Shown here: in pieces, positions 53,315 through 62,436 of the stretch | Layout of the letters: each line of letters opens with the position of its first letter | How positions within the stretch are numbered: position 1 is the first letter of the stretch | NCBI GenBank assembly: GCA_002320245.1 | Contig: DCKD01000028.1 | Coordinates: 1 to 64,000, forward strand | Reading direction: 5' to 3' | DNA: 64,000 nucleotides | Origin: Lachnospiraceae bacterium UBA1683 | GTDB taxonomy: Bacteria > Bacillota > Clostridia > Lachnospirales > Lachnospiraceae | The notes under the pieces: generated by a model | Told to the model about the DNA's origin: nothing | Database searches by the model: none | What the model saw: only the letters and a program-made list of their open reading frames with translations | Position numbers and translations under genes: made by a program

Positions 53315-53790
53315 AGATTACAGTAATCTCCGTAGGAAAAATCAAAGAGAAATATTTGCGGGACGCAATCGCAGAGTACAGCAAACGGTTGAGTAAATAT
53401 TGCAAATTGGAAATAATAGAAGTAGCGGATGAAAAAACGCCGGCTCAGGCGAGTGAGACTGTGGAAGACAGCATCCGTACAAAAGAAGGCGAACGCATCT
53501 TAAAATATGTGAAAGATGACGCATATGTAATTACACTTGAAATACAGGGGAAACTTCTGACTTCGGAAGAACTGGCAGATAAAATAGAAAATTCAGGAGT
53601 GCAGGGAACCAGCCATATTACGTTTATAATTGGCGGTTCTATCGGACTTGGTGCGGAAGTGCTTGCGCGGTCAGATTTTGCGCTGAGCTTTTCAAAAATG
53701 ACATTCCCGCATCAGTTGATGCGGGTGATTCTGCTGGAACAGGTGTATCGAAGTTACCGGATTATCAATGGAGAACCATATCACAAATAA
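53311..53790 (+). CDS. rlmH: 23S rRNA (pseudouridine1915-N3)-methyltransferase RlmH
   Basis: SPOUT-class SAM methyltransferase acting on helix 69 of the large ribosomal subunit. The 159-residue protein begins MKITVISVGKIKEKYLRDAI and has YVITLEIQGKLLTSEELA. The knotted SAM site is FIIGGSIGLGAEVL, and the signature SKMTFPHQLMRVILLEQVYRSYRI follows. The C-terminus GEPYHK is typical. Length is exact for the family. The start overlaps the previous stop. Confidence 0.97.
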   Translation: MKITVISVGKIKEKYLRDAIAEYSKRLSKYCKLEIIEVADEKTPAQASETVEDSIRTKEGERILKYVKDDAYVITLEIQGKLLTSEELADKIENSGVQGTSHITFIIGGSIGLGAEVLARSDFALSFSKMTFPHQLMRVILLEQVYRSYRIINGEPYHK

Positions 53791-53893
53791 GTGAATTTTG
53801 ATGCAGCCAAATGCCCGTATTTCACATCCATTTTGGATGAAACTGATAAGTAGCTGTCCATAGATTTAATTGAAAGGAAAAGAGGAAAAGACA

Positions 53894-54448
53894 ATGTTTG
53901 TTGGAATGATTGTTCTGGTAATTTTGGTTTTACTGATTATTTGGCTTGTAGGCTCTTATAACGGCTTTGTTACACTACGCAACAGGACAGAGGAGGCTTT
54001 CTCTGCAATGGATGTGTCATTGAAAAAAAGATACGATTTAGTCCCGAATATTGTAGAGACGGTAAAGGGATATGCTGCTCACGAAAAAGATACGCTGCAG
54101 AAGGTCATTGAAGCAAGAAATATGGCGATGACAGCGACAACACCGGAGGATAAGATTGCGGGAGAGAATATTCTGACAGGCTCCCTGCGTTCATTATTCG
54201 CGATATCTGAGAACTATCCGGAGCTGAAAGCAAATCAGAATTTCCTCGAACTTCAGAATCAGTTATCTCGGATTGAGGAAGAGATTGCGGGTTCCAGACG
54301 GTATTACAACGGAGTTGTGAATAAATTTAATACAAAAATCGAGCTGTTTCCGGGAAATATTCTTGCCGGGCTGTTTGGCTTCAGGCGGAAACCAATGTAT
54401 GAAGTAAATAATGAGCAGGAACGTGAAAATATAAAGGTATCCTTTTAA
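53894..54448 (+). CDS. lemA: LemA-family membrane protein
   Basis: A 184-residue protein with a single N-terminal transmembrane helix (about 4-23), then a helical soluble domain: YNGFVTLRNRTEEAFSAMDVSLKKRYDLVPNIV, EKDTLQKVIEARN, and ELQNQLSRIEEEIAGSRRYYNGVV. The C-terminal NPxF region appears as FPGNILAGLFGFR. A TTG 24 bases upstream is in frame, but GAGG before the ATG at 53894 is better. LemA proteins often pair with a TPM or DUF2207 membrane protein, as here (27 bases downstream). Function unknown, perhaps envelope stress. Confidence 0.92.
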   Translation: MFVGMIVLVILVLLIIWLVGSYNGFVTLRNRTEEAFSAMDVSLKKRYDLVPNIVETVKGYAAHEKDTLQKVIEARNMAMTATTPEDKIAGENILTGSLRSLFAISENYPELKANQNFLELQNQLSRIEEEIAGSRRYYNGVVNKFNTKIELFPGNILAGLFGFRRKPMYEVNNEQERENIKVSF

Positions 54449-54475
54449 CAGGCACGGACGAAAGAGGGAAAAGTG

Positions 54476-56449
54476 ATGGGAAAAACGAATCAGCGGTTGG
54501 CTGGAATTATAATCTGGTTCCTGATAATAGTCTTGGGTGGAAACATTGGTCTTCTGAGCCGGTTTTTCTCTTCCGGAAATGCAGGGAGTGAACCGATTAC
54601 TGAAGATTCCTATATGACAACGCAGCGGTACAATACTACAATTGAAATTGAATCCGATAACTCCTATCGGATAGAAGAAAAAATATCGGTATTCTTTGAT
54701 TCAGAGAGACATGGGATTTATCGTTATATTCCATGCAAGGGTGTGATCACTCAGGTGACACCGGAAGGAGAACAGCAGGATATCCCATATTATGCGGATA
54801 TTCAGGAGGTACAGTGTTCGGAACCTTTCAAACAGTACTCCGAGAATTTCAACCAGGTATTTCAGATTGGTTCTGAGGATGTCACAGTTTCCGGGGAGAA
54901 AGAGTATTCCGTTCTGTATCATATAACACCCATTACAAGCAAAGGATATACAAATGTATACTATAATGTATTTCCCAAAGGCTGGCGAAATGAAATTCCC
55001 GCAGGAAGTACCTTTACTGTTGTATTTCCGGACGAGGTCGACAGGGATGCACTTCGTCTTTATTACGGAAGTTATGGACAGCAGAATGACGGGATGGATT
55101 TAGTAAAGCTGGACTGGTCCGGCGACACGGTTACAGGTACGCTGACAGAATCCCTTCCTGTCGGCAGTGGCATGACTTTTTATATGGCAGTGCCGGATGG
55201 ATATTTCCAAAATGTACACACTATATGGAATTTCAATTTCATATACATTGTAGTGTCGCTGGCAATCCTTATTGCTGTTCTGATTCTGTTTTTCCTGTTT
55301 GGCCGCGATAAAGCAATCATTCCGTCTGTACAGTTTGCGCCTCCGCACGGGCTGGACAGCGCTGCGGTAGGATGTATCATTGACGGCAGCATCTCAAATG
55401 AGGATTTGATTTCACTATTCCTGTTCTGGGCGGATAAGGGGTATCTGAAAATCAGAGAGACAGACTCACAGGCACTGGCATTTATCAAGCTTCGGGATTT
55501 GCCTGATAATACGCCAAGATACGCGCGGATTCTGTTCGACAAAGTGTTTGGGACAGGCGGGGACAGCCTGAATAAGGAAGTGAAGGTTTCTTCTTTGAAA
55601 TATCGTATGGCGGATACCTTTGCGACATCAAAAGAGCTGCTTCACATGCAATATCATAAGCAGCTTTATACAAAATCTTCACGTATTATGCGGTGGGTTT
55701 CTTTTTTCGCCGCATTGATACCTGTTTTATATTTTATTGCGTTGATGTATACCGTTGCGGCAATAAACGGGCTTGTATATCTTTTCCTTGCATTCTACGC
55801 AATTGGGCTGTTTATATTCTGCATGACTGTGGATTACTGGTATTCCAGAACACGAAGACGGAGAATATTATTTGGCAGCGCGGGAGCCGGATTGTGTATT
55901 ATTCCGGCTATGGTGATGTTTGTGGTTTATGGAATTCCGATGTTGAATGGAAGTATCATAAACCTATTCCCGGCAATGCTTTGCTATGCAGTTGTGTCAG
56001 TAACCTGTATGGTACTGGTCGGGTTTATGAAAAAGCGGACAAATCAGTGTATCGAATGGATGGGATATCTGACAGGGCTCAGGGATTTCATTGAGACAGC
56101 GGAGCTGGAACGTATGCAGGTGATTGCTCAGGAAAGCCCACAGCTTTTCTATCACATTTTGCCATATGCCTATGTGTTCGGATTATCGGGCATCTTGCTG
56201 GATAAGATGAAGGATCTGACGATTCCGGCGCCGGATTGGTACGAATCTCCGTCACGGACACCATACTTCGATTTTTATCTGATGCATCATATACTGTACA
56301 CCAGTATGCCACAGCTTACGACAACTATCGTGACTCCAAAACCAGAACAAAGTTCTTATGGCAGCGTCGGGGGTTCCGGAGGCGGGGGTTTTTCCGGAGG
56401 CGGTTTTTCCGGAGGCGGCTTTGGCGGCGGAGGCGGCGGAAGCTGGTAG
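54476..56449 (+). CDS. DUF2207 predicted membrane protein with Gly-rich tail
   Basis: A 657-residue membrane protein. A signal-like or anchor helix lies near 10-30, followed by a large outside beta-rich domain (about 45-245; SYRIEEKISVFF, HGIYRYIP, ITSKGYTNVYYNVFPKGWRNEIP). A helix lies near 255-275. A cytoplasmic part follows with DSAAVGCIIDGSISNEDLISLFLFWADKGYLKI (DUF2207 signature). Two or more helices lie near 400-520, and the C-terminus is almost all Gly, Ser and Phe (about 627-657). GTG three bases upstream is possible, but AGAGGGA suits the ATG at 54476. LemA is its usual partner. Function unknown. Confidence 0.88.
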   Translation: MGKTNQRLAGIIIWFLIIVLGGNIGLLSRFFSSGNAGSEPITEDSYMTTQRYNTTIEIESDNSYRIEEKISVFFDSERHGIYRYIPCKGVITQVTPEGEQQDIPYYADIQEVQCSEPFKQYSENFNQVFQIGSEDVTVSGEKEYSVLYHITPITSKGYTNVYYNVFPKGWRNEIPAGSTFTVVFPDEVDRDALRLYYGSYGQQNDGMDLVKLDWSGDTVTGTLTESLPVGSGMTFYMAVPDGYFQNVHTIWNFNFIYIVVSLAILIAVLILFFLFGRDKAIIPSVQFAPPHGLDSAAVGCIIDGSISNEDLISLFLFWADKGYLKIRETDSQALAFIKLRDLPDNTPRYARILFDKVFGTGGDSLNKEVKVSSLKYRMADTFATSKELLHMQYHKQLYTKSSRIMRWVSFFAALIPVLYFIALMYTVAAINGLVYLFLAFYAIGLFIFCMTVDYWYSRTRRRRILFGSAGAGLCIIPAMVMFVVYGIPMLNGSIINLFPAMLCYAVVSVTCMVLVGFMKKRTNQCIEWMGYLTGLRDFIETAELERMQVIAQESPQLFYHILPYAYVFGLSGILLDKMKDLTIPAPDWYESPSRTPYFDFYLMHHILYTSMPQLTTTIVTPKPEQSSYGSVGGSGGGGFSGGGFSGGGFGGGGGGSW

Positions 56450-56501
56450 CCCACAGCAGGCAATTCATTCTATGCAAAACAGAAAGGTATTTCATGTGCT
56501 T

Positions 56502-57212
56502 ATGGATAAAAGAGAAATGATTACAGACATCCGGGCCAGGCTCGAACATCTGTCGGAGGAGGACTACAAAGACTTTAGTAAAAATCTGCTGCCGGGCGAG
56601 GAACATATATTGGGGGTACGCCTCCCTGTCTTGCGCAAGCTTGCGAAATCCATTGTGAAGGAAAATGCAATTGCGTATCTGGACGAGGCGCGGTATGGAG
56701 TTGCCGCAGACTCGTACCATGAGGAAATTATGCTTCAGGGACTTGTGCTCGGGCTCGCAAAGATGGACGATATGCTTCGCGTACGTTATTTGGGGGAATT
56801 TGTTCCAAAGATTCAGAATTGGGCAGTCTGCGACAGTTGCACGATGAGTTTTAAATTTATGGGAAAGACGCCTGATTTCTGGTGGGATTATATTCTCCGC
56901 TATGAAAACAGCAGCGAGGAATTTGAAGTGCGTTTCATGCTCATTTCCATGCTGGCACATTTTCTGGACGACGCGCATATTCATGAAATTTTGAAAATAT
57001 GTAATAATACACATCATGATGGATATTATGTAAAGATGGGTGCTGCATGGCTTGTCTCTGTCTGCTATGTGAAGTTCCCGGCACAGACGAGAATATTTCT
57101 GGAGAGAAATCAGATGGATGATTTTACCCATAACAAATCCATCCAGAAAATCAGAGAGTCCTACCGGGTAAGCAAAGGAGAAAAAGCAGAACTGAATTTA
57201 CTCAAGCGATGA
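56502..57212 (+). CDS. DNA alkylation repair protein (AlkD-like HEAT-repeat glycosylase)
   Basis: A 236-residue all-helical protein of the AlkC/AlkD superfamily. Typical stretches include NLLPGEEHILGVRLPVLRKLAKSIV near the N-terminus, YHEEIMLQGLVLGLAK, IQNWAVCDSCTMSFKF, and the C-terminal MGAAWLVSVCYVKFP with HNKSIQKIRESYRVS. AlkD removes bulky or positively charged alkylated bases. The frame runs upstream into the DUF2207 gene. The start could be the GTG at 56496 (AAAGG at 8 bases), the ATG at 56502 or the ATG at 56517; I chose 56502. Substrate not known. Confidence 0.85.
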   Translation: MDKREMITDIRARLEHLSEEDYKDFSKNLLPGEEHILGVRLPVLRKLAKSIVKENAIAYLDEARYGVAADSYHEEIMLQGLVLGLAKMDDMLRVRYLGEFVPKIQNWAVCDSCTMSFKFMGKTPDFWWDYILRYENSSEEFEVRFMLISMLAHFLDDAHIHEILKICNNTHHDGYYVKMGAAWLVSVCYVKFPAQTRIFLERNQMDDFTHNKSIQKIRESYRVSKGEKAELNLLKR

Positions 57213-57260
57213 GACAGGATAACAGGGAACCACTAAAAAATAAAAGGACTAAGATACACT

Positions 57261-59312
57261 ATGGGCAATCGCAAGGATAACGACTTAGAAGCAGAAGGGA
57301 TTCTTTTCTTAAATGAGGTGACAGGAAAACTAAAACAGAGACTGGAAGAGATTCATATTGACTTGTCGGAGGGACAGAAAGAAATTGATAATATGCAGGA
57401 ATATTTCTGGGATAATTATGCTGAGATGGATGAATACGGATACGAGTATTACGATAATCAGCAGGCGCTGCTGCATCAGGTGAATTCCAACCGGAATAAG
57501 GCTGCAATGAAACATCGTCTGGAGTCGATGCTGGATGCTCCGTTCTTCGGGAGAGTTGATTTTTTATATGACGGTGATGAAGAACCGGAGCCGTTCTATA
57601 TCGGTATCGCCAATTTCGCCGAGCGGGCAGGAATGCAGCCGCTTATTTATGACTGGCGGGCACCGGTCAGCAGTCTGTTTTATGACTATGATCAGGGAAC
57701 GGCATCTTACGAGGCGCCTTCCGGAATAATCACCGGGGAAATTGTTACAAAGGGACAATATAAAATCAAAAATGGCACGATGGTATATGCGTTTGAGAGT
57801 GATATGCTTATTGATGATGAAATTCTGAAACAGGAACTTGGCAGCAGCGGGGATGTTCAGTTGAAGAATATCATTCGGACAATCCAGAAGGAACAGAATG
57901 AGATTATCCGTAATACGAAAGACCGGATTCTGATTATCCAGGGGGCGGCGGGCAGCGGAAAAACATCAGTTGCCCTGCACCGAATCGCTTATCTGCTTTA
58001 TCATGACCGGAAAAAACTGAATTCTTCGAACATTTTGATTTTGTCTCCAAACAGTGTGTTCTCGGATTATATTTCCCATATCTTACCGGAGCTTGGGGAA
58101 GAAAATATTCAGGAGATGAGTTTCGATATTTTTGCTTATAAAGAATTGAAAGACGTTGTATCAGACTGTGAAGACAAGTATCATCAGTTGGAACGGCAGT
58201 TGAAGGGGTGTTCGGAGGAGGAACTGCGGCGTTTCCGATTCAAACAGTCAGCAGCGTTTATCGGACAGATAGAAGGCTTTCTGGCGGAATTGGAAGACCG
58301 TCTGATGGATTTCCATGAGGTAGAATTGCGCGGTGTGAGGAAAACAGAGGAGCAATTGATTACATTGTTCTATTTTAAATTTCAGGACACACCGGTTCTG
58401 TCCCGGATGAATGCGGTAAAAGAGTATTTTATTGATGAGGTAGAGACGCTTAAGGGGCGCAAAATCAAGGAGGAGGAACAGCAGGTTATTGATGAAAAGT
58501 TTGACCATATGTATCTGACAAAAGATATATATGTCATTTATAACTGGCTGATGGAGGAGCTTGGCTATCCTTTGTTGCCGGACTTGCCGCCGGAGCGCCG
58601 CGTACTTGTATATGAGGATGTCTATCCGATGCTGTATCTGAAATACCGTCTATGGGGACGCATGAAGCATCATCGAATCAAACATCTGGTGATTGATGAG
58701 ATGCAGGATTACTCTTATCTGCAGTACACCGTTCTGGAGACGTTGTTTTCCTGCCGCATGACAATTCTGGGTGACAGGGCACAGACGATGGATGAAAAGG
58801 CACAGGATGTACTGGCATTTCTTCCCAGAATTTTCGGAAAGGATGTCCGGAAGATTATCATGAATAAGAGTTACCGGAATACAGTAGAGATTGCAAGTTA
58901 TGCAGCACAGCTTACAGGGATTTGTGATTTGGAGTTGTTTGACAGACATGGGAAACCGGTCGTTGAACAGAAGTTTTCTGCGGTGGAAGCAACTATTGAG
59001 GAAATTCTGTTCCGGTTTCAGATTGCCGGTGACGGATTTGAAACTGCGGCAGTCCTTACGCGCACAGAGGAGGAAGCCTGGGAAATGTACCGGCTTCTGA
59101 AACGGAGAACCGATGCGGTTGCTTACATGGACCGGAATACTACGGTTTTCCGCAAAGGTCTGACCGTGACAACTTATTATCTTGCAAAAGGTCTGGAGTT
59201 TGATCAGGTATTTACAATCCGCGGAGGAGAAGATACACCGATGACAAGACAGGCAGATTATATCTGTGCAACACGGGCACTTCACGAATTATACATGTAT
59301 ACAATTGAATAA
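57261..59312 (+). CDS. helD: HelD-like superfamily 1 ATPase (UvrD/Rep fold)
   Basis: A 683-residue ATPase related to HelD, which recycles stalled RNA polymerase in Firmicutes. It has an N-terminal charged coiled-coil arm (about 1-95), then LIYDWRAPVSSLFYD, a HelD-type motif. Walker A is GAAGSGKTSVALHRIAYLLY (about 228-247), with ILILSPNSVFSDYI. VIDEMQDYSYLQ is the Walker B, and GDRAQTMDEKAQ follows. Motifs near the end are NKSYRNTVEIA and VTTYYLAKGLEFDQV. It is somewhat shorter than Bacillus HelD. The Shine-Dalgarno is weak (AAAGGA at long spacing). Helicase IV is another possible annotation. Confidence 0.88.
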   Translation: MGNRKDNDLEAEGILFLNEVTGKLKQRLEEIHIDLSEGQKEIDNMQEYFWDNYAEMDEYGYEYYDNQQALLHQVNSNRNKAAMKHRLESMLDAPFFGRVDFLYDGDEEPEPFYIGIANFAERAGMQPLIYDWRAPVSSLFYDYDQGTASYEAPSGIITGEIVTKGQYKIKNGTMVYAFESDMLIDDEILKQELGSSGDVQLKNIIRTIQKEQNEIIRNTKDRILIIQGAAGSGKTSVALHRIAYLLYHDRKKLNSSNILILSPNSVFSDYISHILPELGEENIQEMSFDIFAYKELKDVVSDCEDKYHQLERQLKGCSEEELRRFRFKQSAAFIGQIEGFLAELEDRLMDFHEVELRGVRKTEEQLITLFYFKFQDTPVLSRMNAVKEYFIDEVETLKGRKIKEEEQQVIDEKFDHMYLTKDIYVIYNWLMEELGYPLLPDLPPERRVLVYEDVYPMLYLKYRLWGRMKHHRIKHLVIDEMQDYSYLQYTVLETLFSCRMTILGDRAQTMDEKAQDVLAFLPRIFGKDVRKIIMNKSYRNTVEIASYAAQLTGICDLELFDRHGKPVVEQKFSAVEATIEEILFRFQIAGDGFETAAVLTRTEEEAWEMYRLLKRRTDAVAYMDRNTTVFRKGLTVTTYYLAKGLEFDQVFTIRGGEDTPMTRQADYICATRALHELYMYTIE

Positions 59313-59335
59313 GACCAAAATGTCACGCATAGACT
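59307..59335 (+). promoter_or_regulatory. Candidate sigma-E promoter of yqfCD
   Basis: GAATAA (59307-59312), 15 bases, CATAGACT (59328-59335) resembles the sporulation sigma-E consensus (GAATAT / CATACANT). It overlaps the helD stop region and the left arm of a terminator. yqfC and yqfD are sigma-E genes in Bacillus. Confidence 0.4.
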
Positions 59336-59365
59336 ATTTATAAAAGGCGTATGCGTGGCATTTTT
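59317..59365 (+). terminator. Terminator of helD overlapping the start of yqfC
   Basis: AAAATGTCACGCATA (59317-59331) pairs with TATGCGTGGCATTTT (59350-59364) with one G-T pair; the right arm ends in five T residues (59361-59365). The right arm covers the first codons of the yqfC frame. Confidence 0.85.
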
Positions 59366-59650
59366 ATGAAAAACGAACAGGAGCGGGATTTACTGAAAAC
59401 ACGGTTGGCATCTGCTGCCAGCCTGCCGAAAGATGTTGTGCTTGGCGCCGCTGTAGTATCGGTTCTCGGCAATCATGAAGTATGCATTGAAAATTACCGT
59501 GGGATTGTAGAATATACGGAATGCCTGATTCGGGTTCAGACAAGAGAACAGCAGATTCGCCTGCACGGAAGAGGATTGCAGATAGAATATTATACAAATG
59601 ATGAAATGAAGATTACCGGAAAAATCTGTTCGATAGAATTTTGTGAGTGA
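59351..59650 (+). CDS. yqfC: Sporulation protein YqfC (YabP/YqfC family)
   Basis: A 99-residue member of the YabP/YqfC family (ATG 59351), or 94 residues if the ATG at 59366 is used. It has LPKDVVLGAAVVSVLGNHEVCIENYRGIVEYT and QIRLHGRGLQIEYYTNDEMKITGKI, the family beta-rich signature. The Bacillus gene is made in the mother cell under sigma-E. AAAAGG lies only three bases before 59351, and no Shine-Dalgarno precedes 59366, so the start is uncertain. yqfD follows immediately, as in all endospore formers. Confidence 0.9.
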   Translation: MRGIFMKNEQERDLLKTRLASAASLPKDVVLGAAVVSVLGNHEVCIENYRGIVEYTECLIRVQTREQQIRLHGRGLQIEYYTNDEMKITGKICSIEFCE

Positions 59651-59660
59651 GGTAACAGCT

Positions 59661-60935
59661 TTGATTCAGTTGTTGATTCGATATCTGCGTGGATATGTGA
59701 AAATCCGGGTGGAGGGATATTCTTCAGAACGGTTTCTGAATCTATGTTCCTATCATCGGATTTACATTTGGGGCTTGAAACCGTGCGGACAGGCGTATGA
59801 GTTATATATGGATTTGCGCGGAGTGCGAAAAATCCGTCCGATTGTGCGCAAGACACATACAAGAATCCACATTACAGGACGCTATGGTTTTCCGTTTTTC
59901 CTGCATCGTTACCGCAAGAGGAAACTGTTTTTTCTAGGCATCCTGCTCTGCATTGGCTTACTGTACGGATATTCCGGAAGAATATGGGATATACATTTCG
60001 GAGGGAATGAGAGCTGGACAGATGAAACACTGATGGAATTCTTAAATACAAAGAACATCCGGCCTGGTATGCCTAAGAAAGAAGTAGACTGTCCGCAGAT
60101 TGTCACGGACATCCGGCAGCAATACAATGATATTGTATGGGTGTCAGCATCCGTTGAAGGAAGCCTTCTGAAAATTCAGATTAAGGAAAATGAGGACACA
60201 TTTATAGAAGAAGAAAACACAGCTACGGACGAAAAACCGGACGCCAAACAACAGACAGATGCAGCGACAGAAACCCCGACGGATTTGGTTGCTTCTGAAG
60301 ACGGTGTTATTACAGATATGATAACAAGGCGAGGCGTGCCGATGGTACATATCGGCGATTCGGTACAGAAAGGGGAGGTTCTCGTGTCCGGCCGGATTGA
60401 AATATGCAATGACGCAAATGAAGTGATTGGATACCGGTATGAAATATCGGATGCGGATGTATTTGCCGATACTACAATGGAATATACAGACTCTGTTCCG
60501 GTGACTTATGCACAAAAGCAATATAACCAAAAGAAACAGCGATGGGCAGCTTTCGTTCAGATTGGTAGTTACCGCATAGCAGTGGGCTTCCAAAAACATA
60601 CTTTTTCAAAATGGGAAAGTTACTGTCTGGAAAGGCGGCTGAAACTGGGTGAGAATTTTTATTTGCCGGTTTTATATGGGTATTCCTGCGTTAAATCATA
60701 TGATACAATTGAGAAACGGTATACGGAAAAGCAGCTTCAGGCACAATTAAGCAGTAATTTTACCCGTTTTTCAAAGGATTTAAAAGAAAAGGGTATTCAA
60801 ATCCGTAGTAATAGTGTTAAAATACATCTGGACGAAGATTCTGCATCTGCATCGGGAACGCTGTATCTGAATCAGCGGATTGCAGAGCCGGCAGATACGG
60901 AGATACTTGAAATTGAAAGGAACGAACTTGAATGA
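59661..60935 (+). CDS. yqfD: Sporulation protein YqfD
   Basis: A 424-residue single-span membrane protein. Its N-terminal cytoplasmic domain (about 1-75, RYLRGYVKIRVEGYSSERFLNLC) is followed by a basic stretch and a transmembrane helix (about 88-108). An outside part has IWDIHFGGNESWTDETLMEFL, VWVSASVEGSLLKIQIKE, a linker rich in Glu, Thr and Asp, and AIVTDMITRRG-like VITDMITRRGVPMVHIGDSVQKGEVLVSG. The start is probably the TTG at 59661 (GAGG eight bases before), since the family begins near QLLIRYL; a GTG at 59643 is in frame and would add six residues. It overlaps phoH by four bases. Confidence 0.9.
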   Translation: MIQLLIRYLRGYVKIRVEGYSSERFLNLCSYHRIYIWGLKPCGQAYELYMDLRGVRKIRPIVRKTHTRIHITGRYGFPFFLHRYRKRKLFFLGILLCIGLLYGYSGRIWDIHFGGNESWTDETLMEFLNTKNIRPGMPKKEVDCPQIVTDIRQQYNDIVWVSASVEGSLLKIQIKENEDTFIEEENTATDEKPDAKQQTDAATETPTDLVASEDGVITDMITRRGVPMVHIGDSVQKGEVLVSGRIEICNDANEVIGYRYEISDADVFADTTMEYTDSVPVTYAQKQYNQKKQRWAAFVQIGSYRIAVGFQKHTFSKWESYCLERRLKLGENFYLPVLYGYSCVKSYDTIEKRYTEKQLQAQLSSNFTRFSKDLKEKGIQIRSNSVKIHLDEDSASASGTLYLNQRIAEPADTEILEIERNELE

Positions 60936-61930
60936 GCTTATCGGAAGTGATGATTGATATACCGGCGGAACACGAGAAGAATGTGTTCGGTCAGTTTGAT
61001 GTATATGCAAAAAAAGTGGAGCGGACATTCCATGTCACATTGATTGTGCGGGACGGAGAGGTAAAGATTCTGGGAGAGCAGGCGGCAGCCGGGAAAGCAG
61101 GACGGGTGCTTACTCAGCTTGTTGAACTGTCACGCCGCGGCAATGCAATTACGGAGCAGAATGTAGATTATGCGATTTCGCTTGTATTCGAAGACCAGGA
61201 AGAGGGCATTGTTGAGATTGACCGGGATTTGATTTGCCATACCTTACAGGGCAAGCCGATTAAGCCGAAGACATTGGGGCAGAAGAACTATGTGGATTCC
61301 ATTCGGGACGGTATGATTACATTTGGGCTCGGACCTGCCGGGACCGGCAAGACTTATCTTGCAATGGCGATGGCAATCACCGCGTTCAAGAGCAATGAAG
61401 TAGGTCGGATTATTCTGACGAGGCCGGCGATTGAGGCGGGCGAAAAGCTTGGATTCCTTCCGGGGGATTTGCAAAGTAAGATTGATCCATATCTGCGGCC
61501 GTTGTATGACGCGCTCTATCAGATTATGGGAGCAGAAAGTTTTATCAAAAATCAGGAAAAAGGACTGATTGAAGTTGCACCGCTCGCTTACATGAGAGGG
61601 CGCACGCTGGACAATGCATTTATCATACTGGATGAGGCACAGAATACGACTCCGGCGCAGATGAAGATGTTCCTGACCCGAATCGGATTTGGCTCAAAAG
61701 TAGTCATTACCGGAGATTCTACCCAGAAAGATTTGCCGGCGGGAACGGTATCCGGACTGGATGTTGCAGTCAAAGTTGTGAAGGGTATCGACGATATCAG
61801 TATCTGTACGCTGACGAGTAAGGATGTTGTCCGTCACCCGCTTGTGCAGCGTATCGTAAAGGCATATGAGGAATATGAGAAAAAGGGAACACGCCAGCCA
61901 AAAGGCGGTGCGAAGAGGAGAAAGTCATGA
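60932..61930 (+). CDS. phoH: PhoH-family ATPase (PhoH-like, YbeZ type)
   Basis: A 332-residue cytoplasmic P-loop protein. Its Walker A is GLGPAGTGKTYLAMAMA (about 130-145), with ILTRPAIEAGEKLGFLPGDLQ, MRGRTLDNAFIILDEAQNTTP (Walker B), RIGFGSKVVITGDSTQKDLP, and VVRHPLVQRIVKAYEEYE. YbeZ-type PhoH proteins work with YbeY in rRNA and RNA processing, and ybeY overlaps the end of this gene by four bases. The order yqfD-phoH-ybeY is conserved in Firmicutes. Confidence 0.96.
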   Translation: MSLSEVMIDIPAEHEKNVFGQFDVYAKKVERTFHVTLIVRDGEVKILGEQAAAGKAGRVLTQLVELSRRGNAITEQNVDYAISLVFEDQEEGIVEIDRDLICHTLQGKPIKPKTLGQKNYVDSIRDGMITFGLGPAGTGKTYLAMAMAITAFKSNEVGRIILTRPAIEAGEKLGFLPGDLQSKIDPYLRPLYDALYQIMGAESFIKNQEKGLIEVAPLAYMRGRTLDNAFIILDEAQNTTPAQMKMFLTRIGFGSKVVITGDSTQKDLPAGTVSGLDVAVKVVKGIDDISICTLTSKDVVRHPLVQRIVKAYEEYEKKGTRQPKGGAKRRKS

Positions 61931-62421
61931 GCTTATATATTGAAGATGAGAGCAGCATAACCTTGCCGCTGGACGCAGAAAAGGTTGCAGAGACGGTTGT
62001 GGAGGCTGCACTGGATTATATCGGATGTCCCTATGAGGCAGAGATTAATCTGCTTCTTACAGACGACGAGGCAATCCATGAGATGAATCAGGAGTTCCGC
62101 AATATGGATCGGGCCACCGACGTCTTATCATTTCCGATGATAGAGTACGAGGTCCCGGGAGATTTTTCCGGCGTGGAGGAACAACCGGAAGCATTTCATC
62201 CGGAATCCGGGGAACTGCTGTTAGGAGATATTGTCATTTCCAAAGAACATGTGCTGGAGCAGGCAAAGGCATATGGACATTCTCCGAAGCGGGAGTTCGC
62301 TTTTCTGATTGCGCACAGTATGCTGCACCTGTTCGGCTATGACCACATGGAAGAGGATGAACGGCTGTCCATGGAGCAGAAACAGCGCGAAATCATGGAA
62401 AAAATTCAGATATTACGTTAA
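61927..62421 (+). CDS. ybeY: Endoribonuclease YbeY
   Basis: A 164-residue zinc-dependent RNase needed for 16S rRNA 3' processing and ribosome quality control. It has MNQEFRNMDRATDVLSFPM, LGDIVISKEHVLEQA, and the metal triad in AHSMLHLFGYDHMEEDE (three His). The length fits Firmicute YbeY. It overlaps phoH and precedes a SpoVB-like gene by 15 bases; the usual dgkA and cdd genes are not present here. Confidence 0.97.
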   Translation: MSLYIEDESSITLPLDAEKVAETVVEAALDYIGCPYEAEINLLLTDDEAIHEMNQEFRNMDRATDVLSFPMIEYEVPGDFSGVEEQPEAFHPESGELLLGDIVISKEHVLEQAKAYGHSPKREFAFLIAHSMLHLFGYDHMEEDERLSMEQKQREIMEKIQILR

Positions 62422-62436
62422 CTGACGGAGGAAGAT

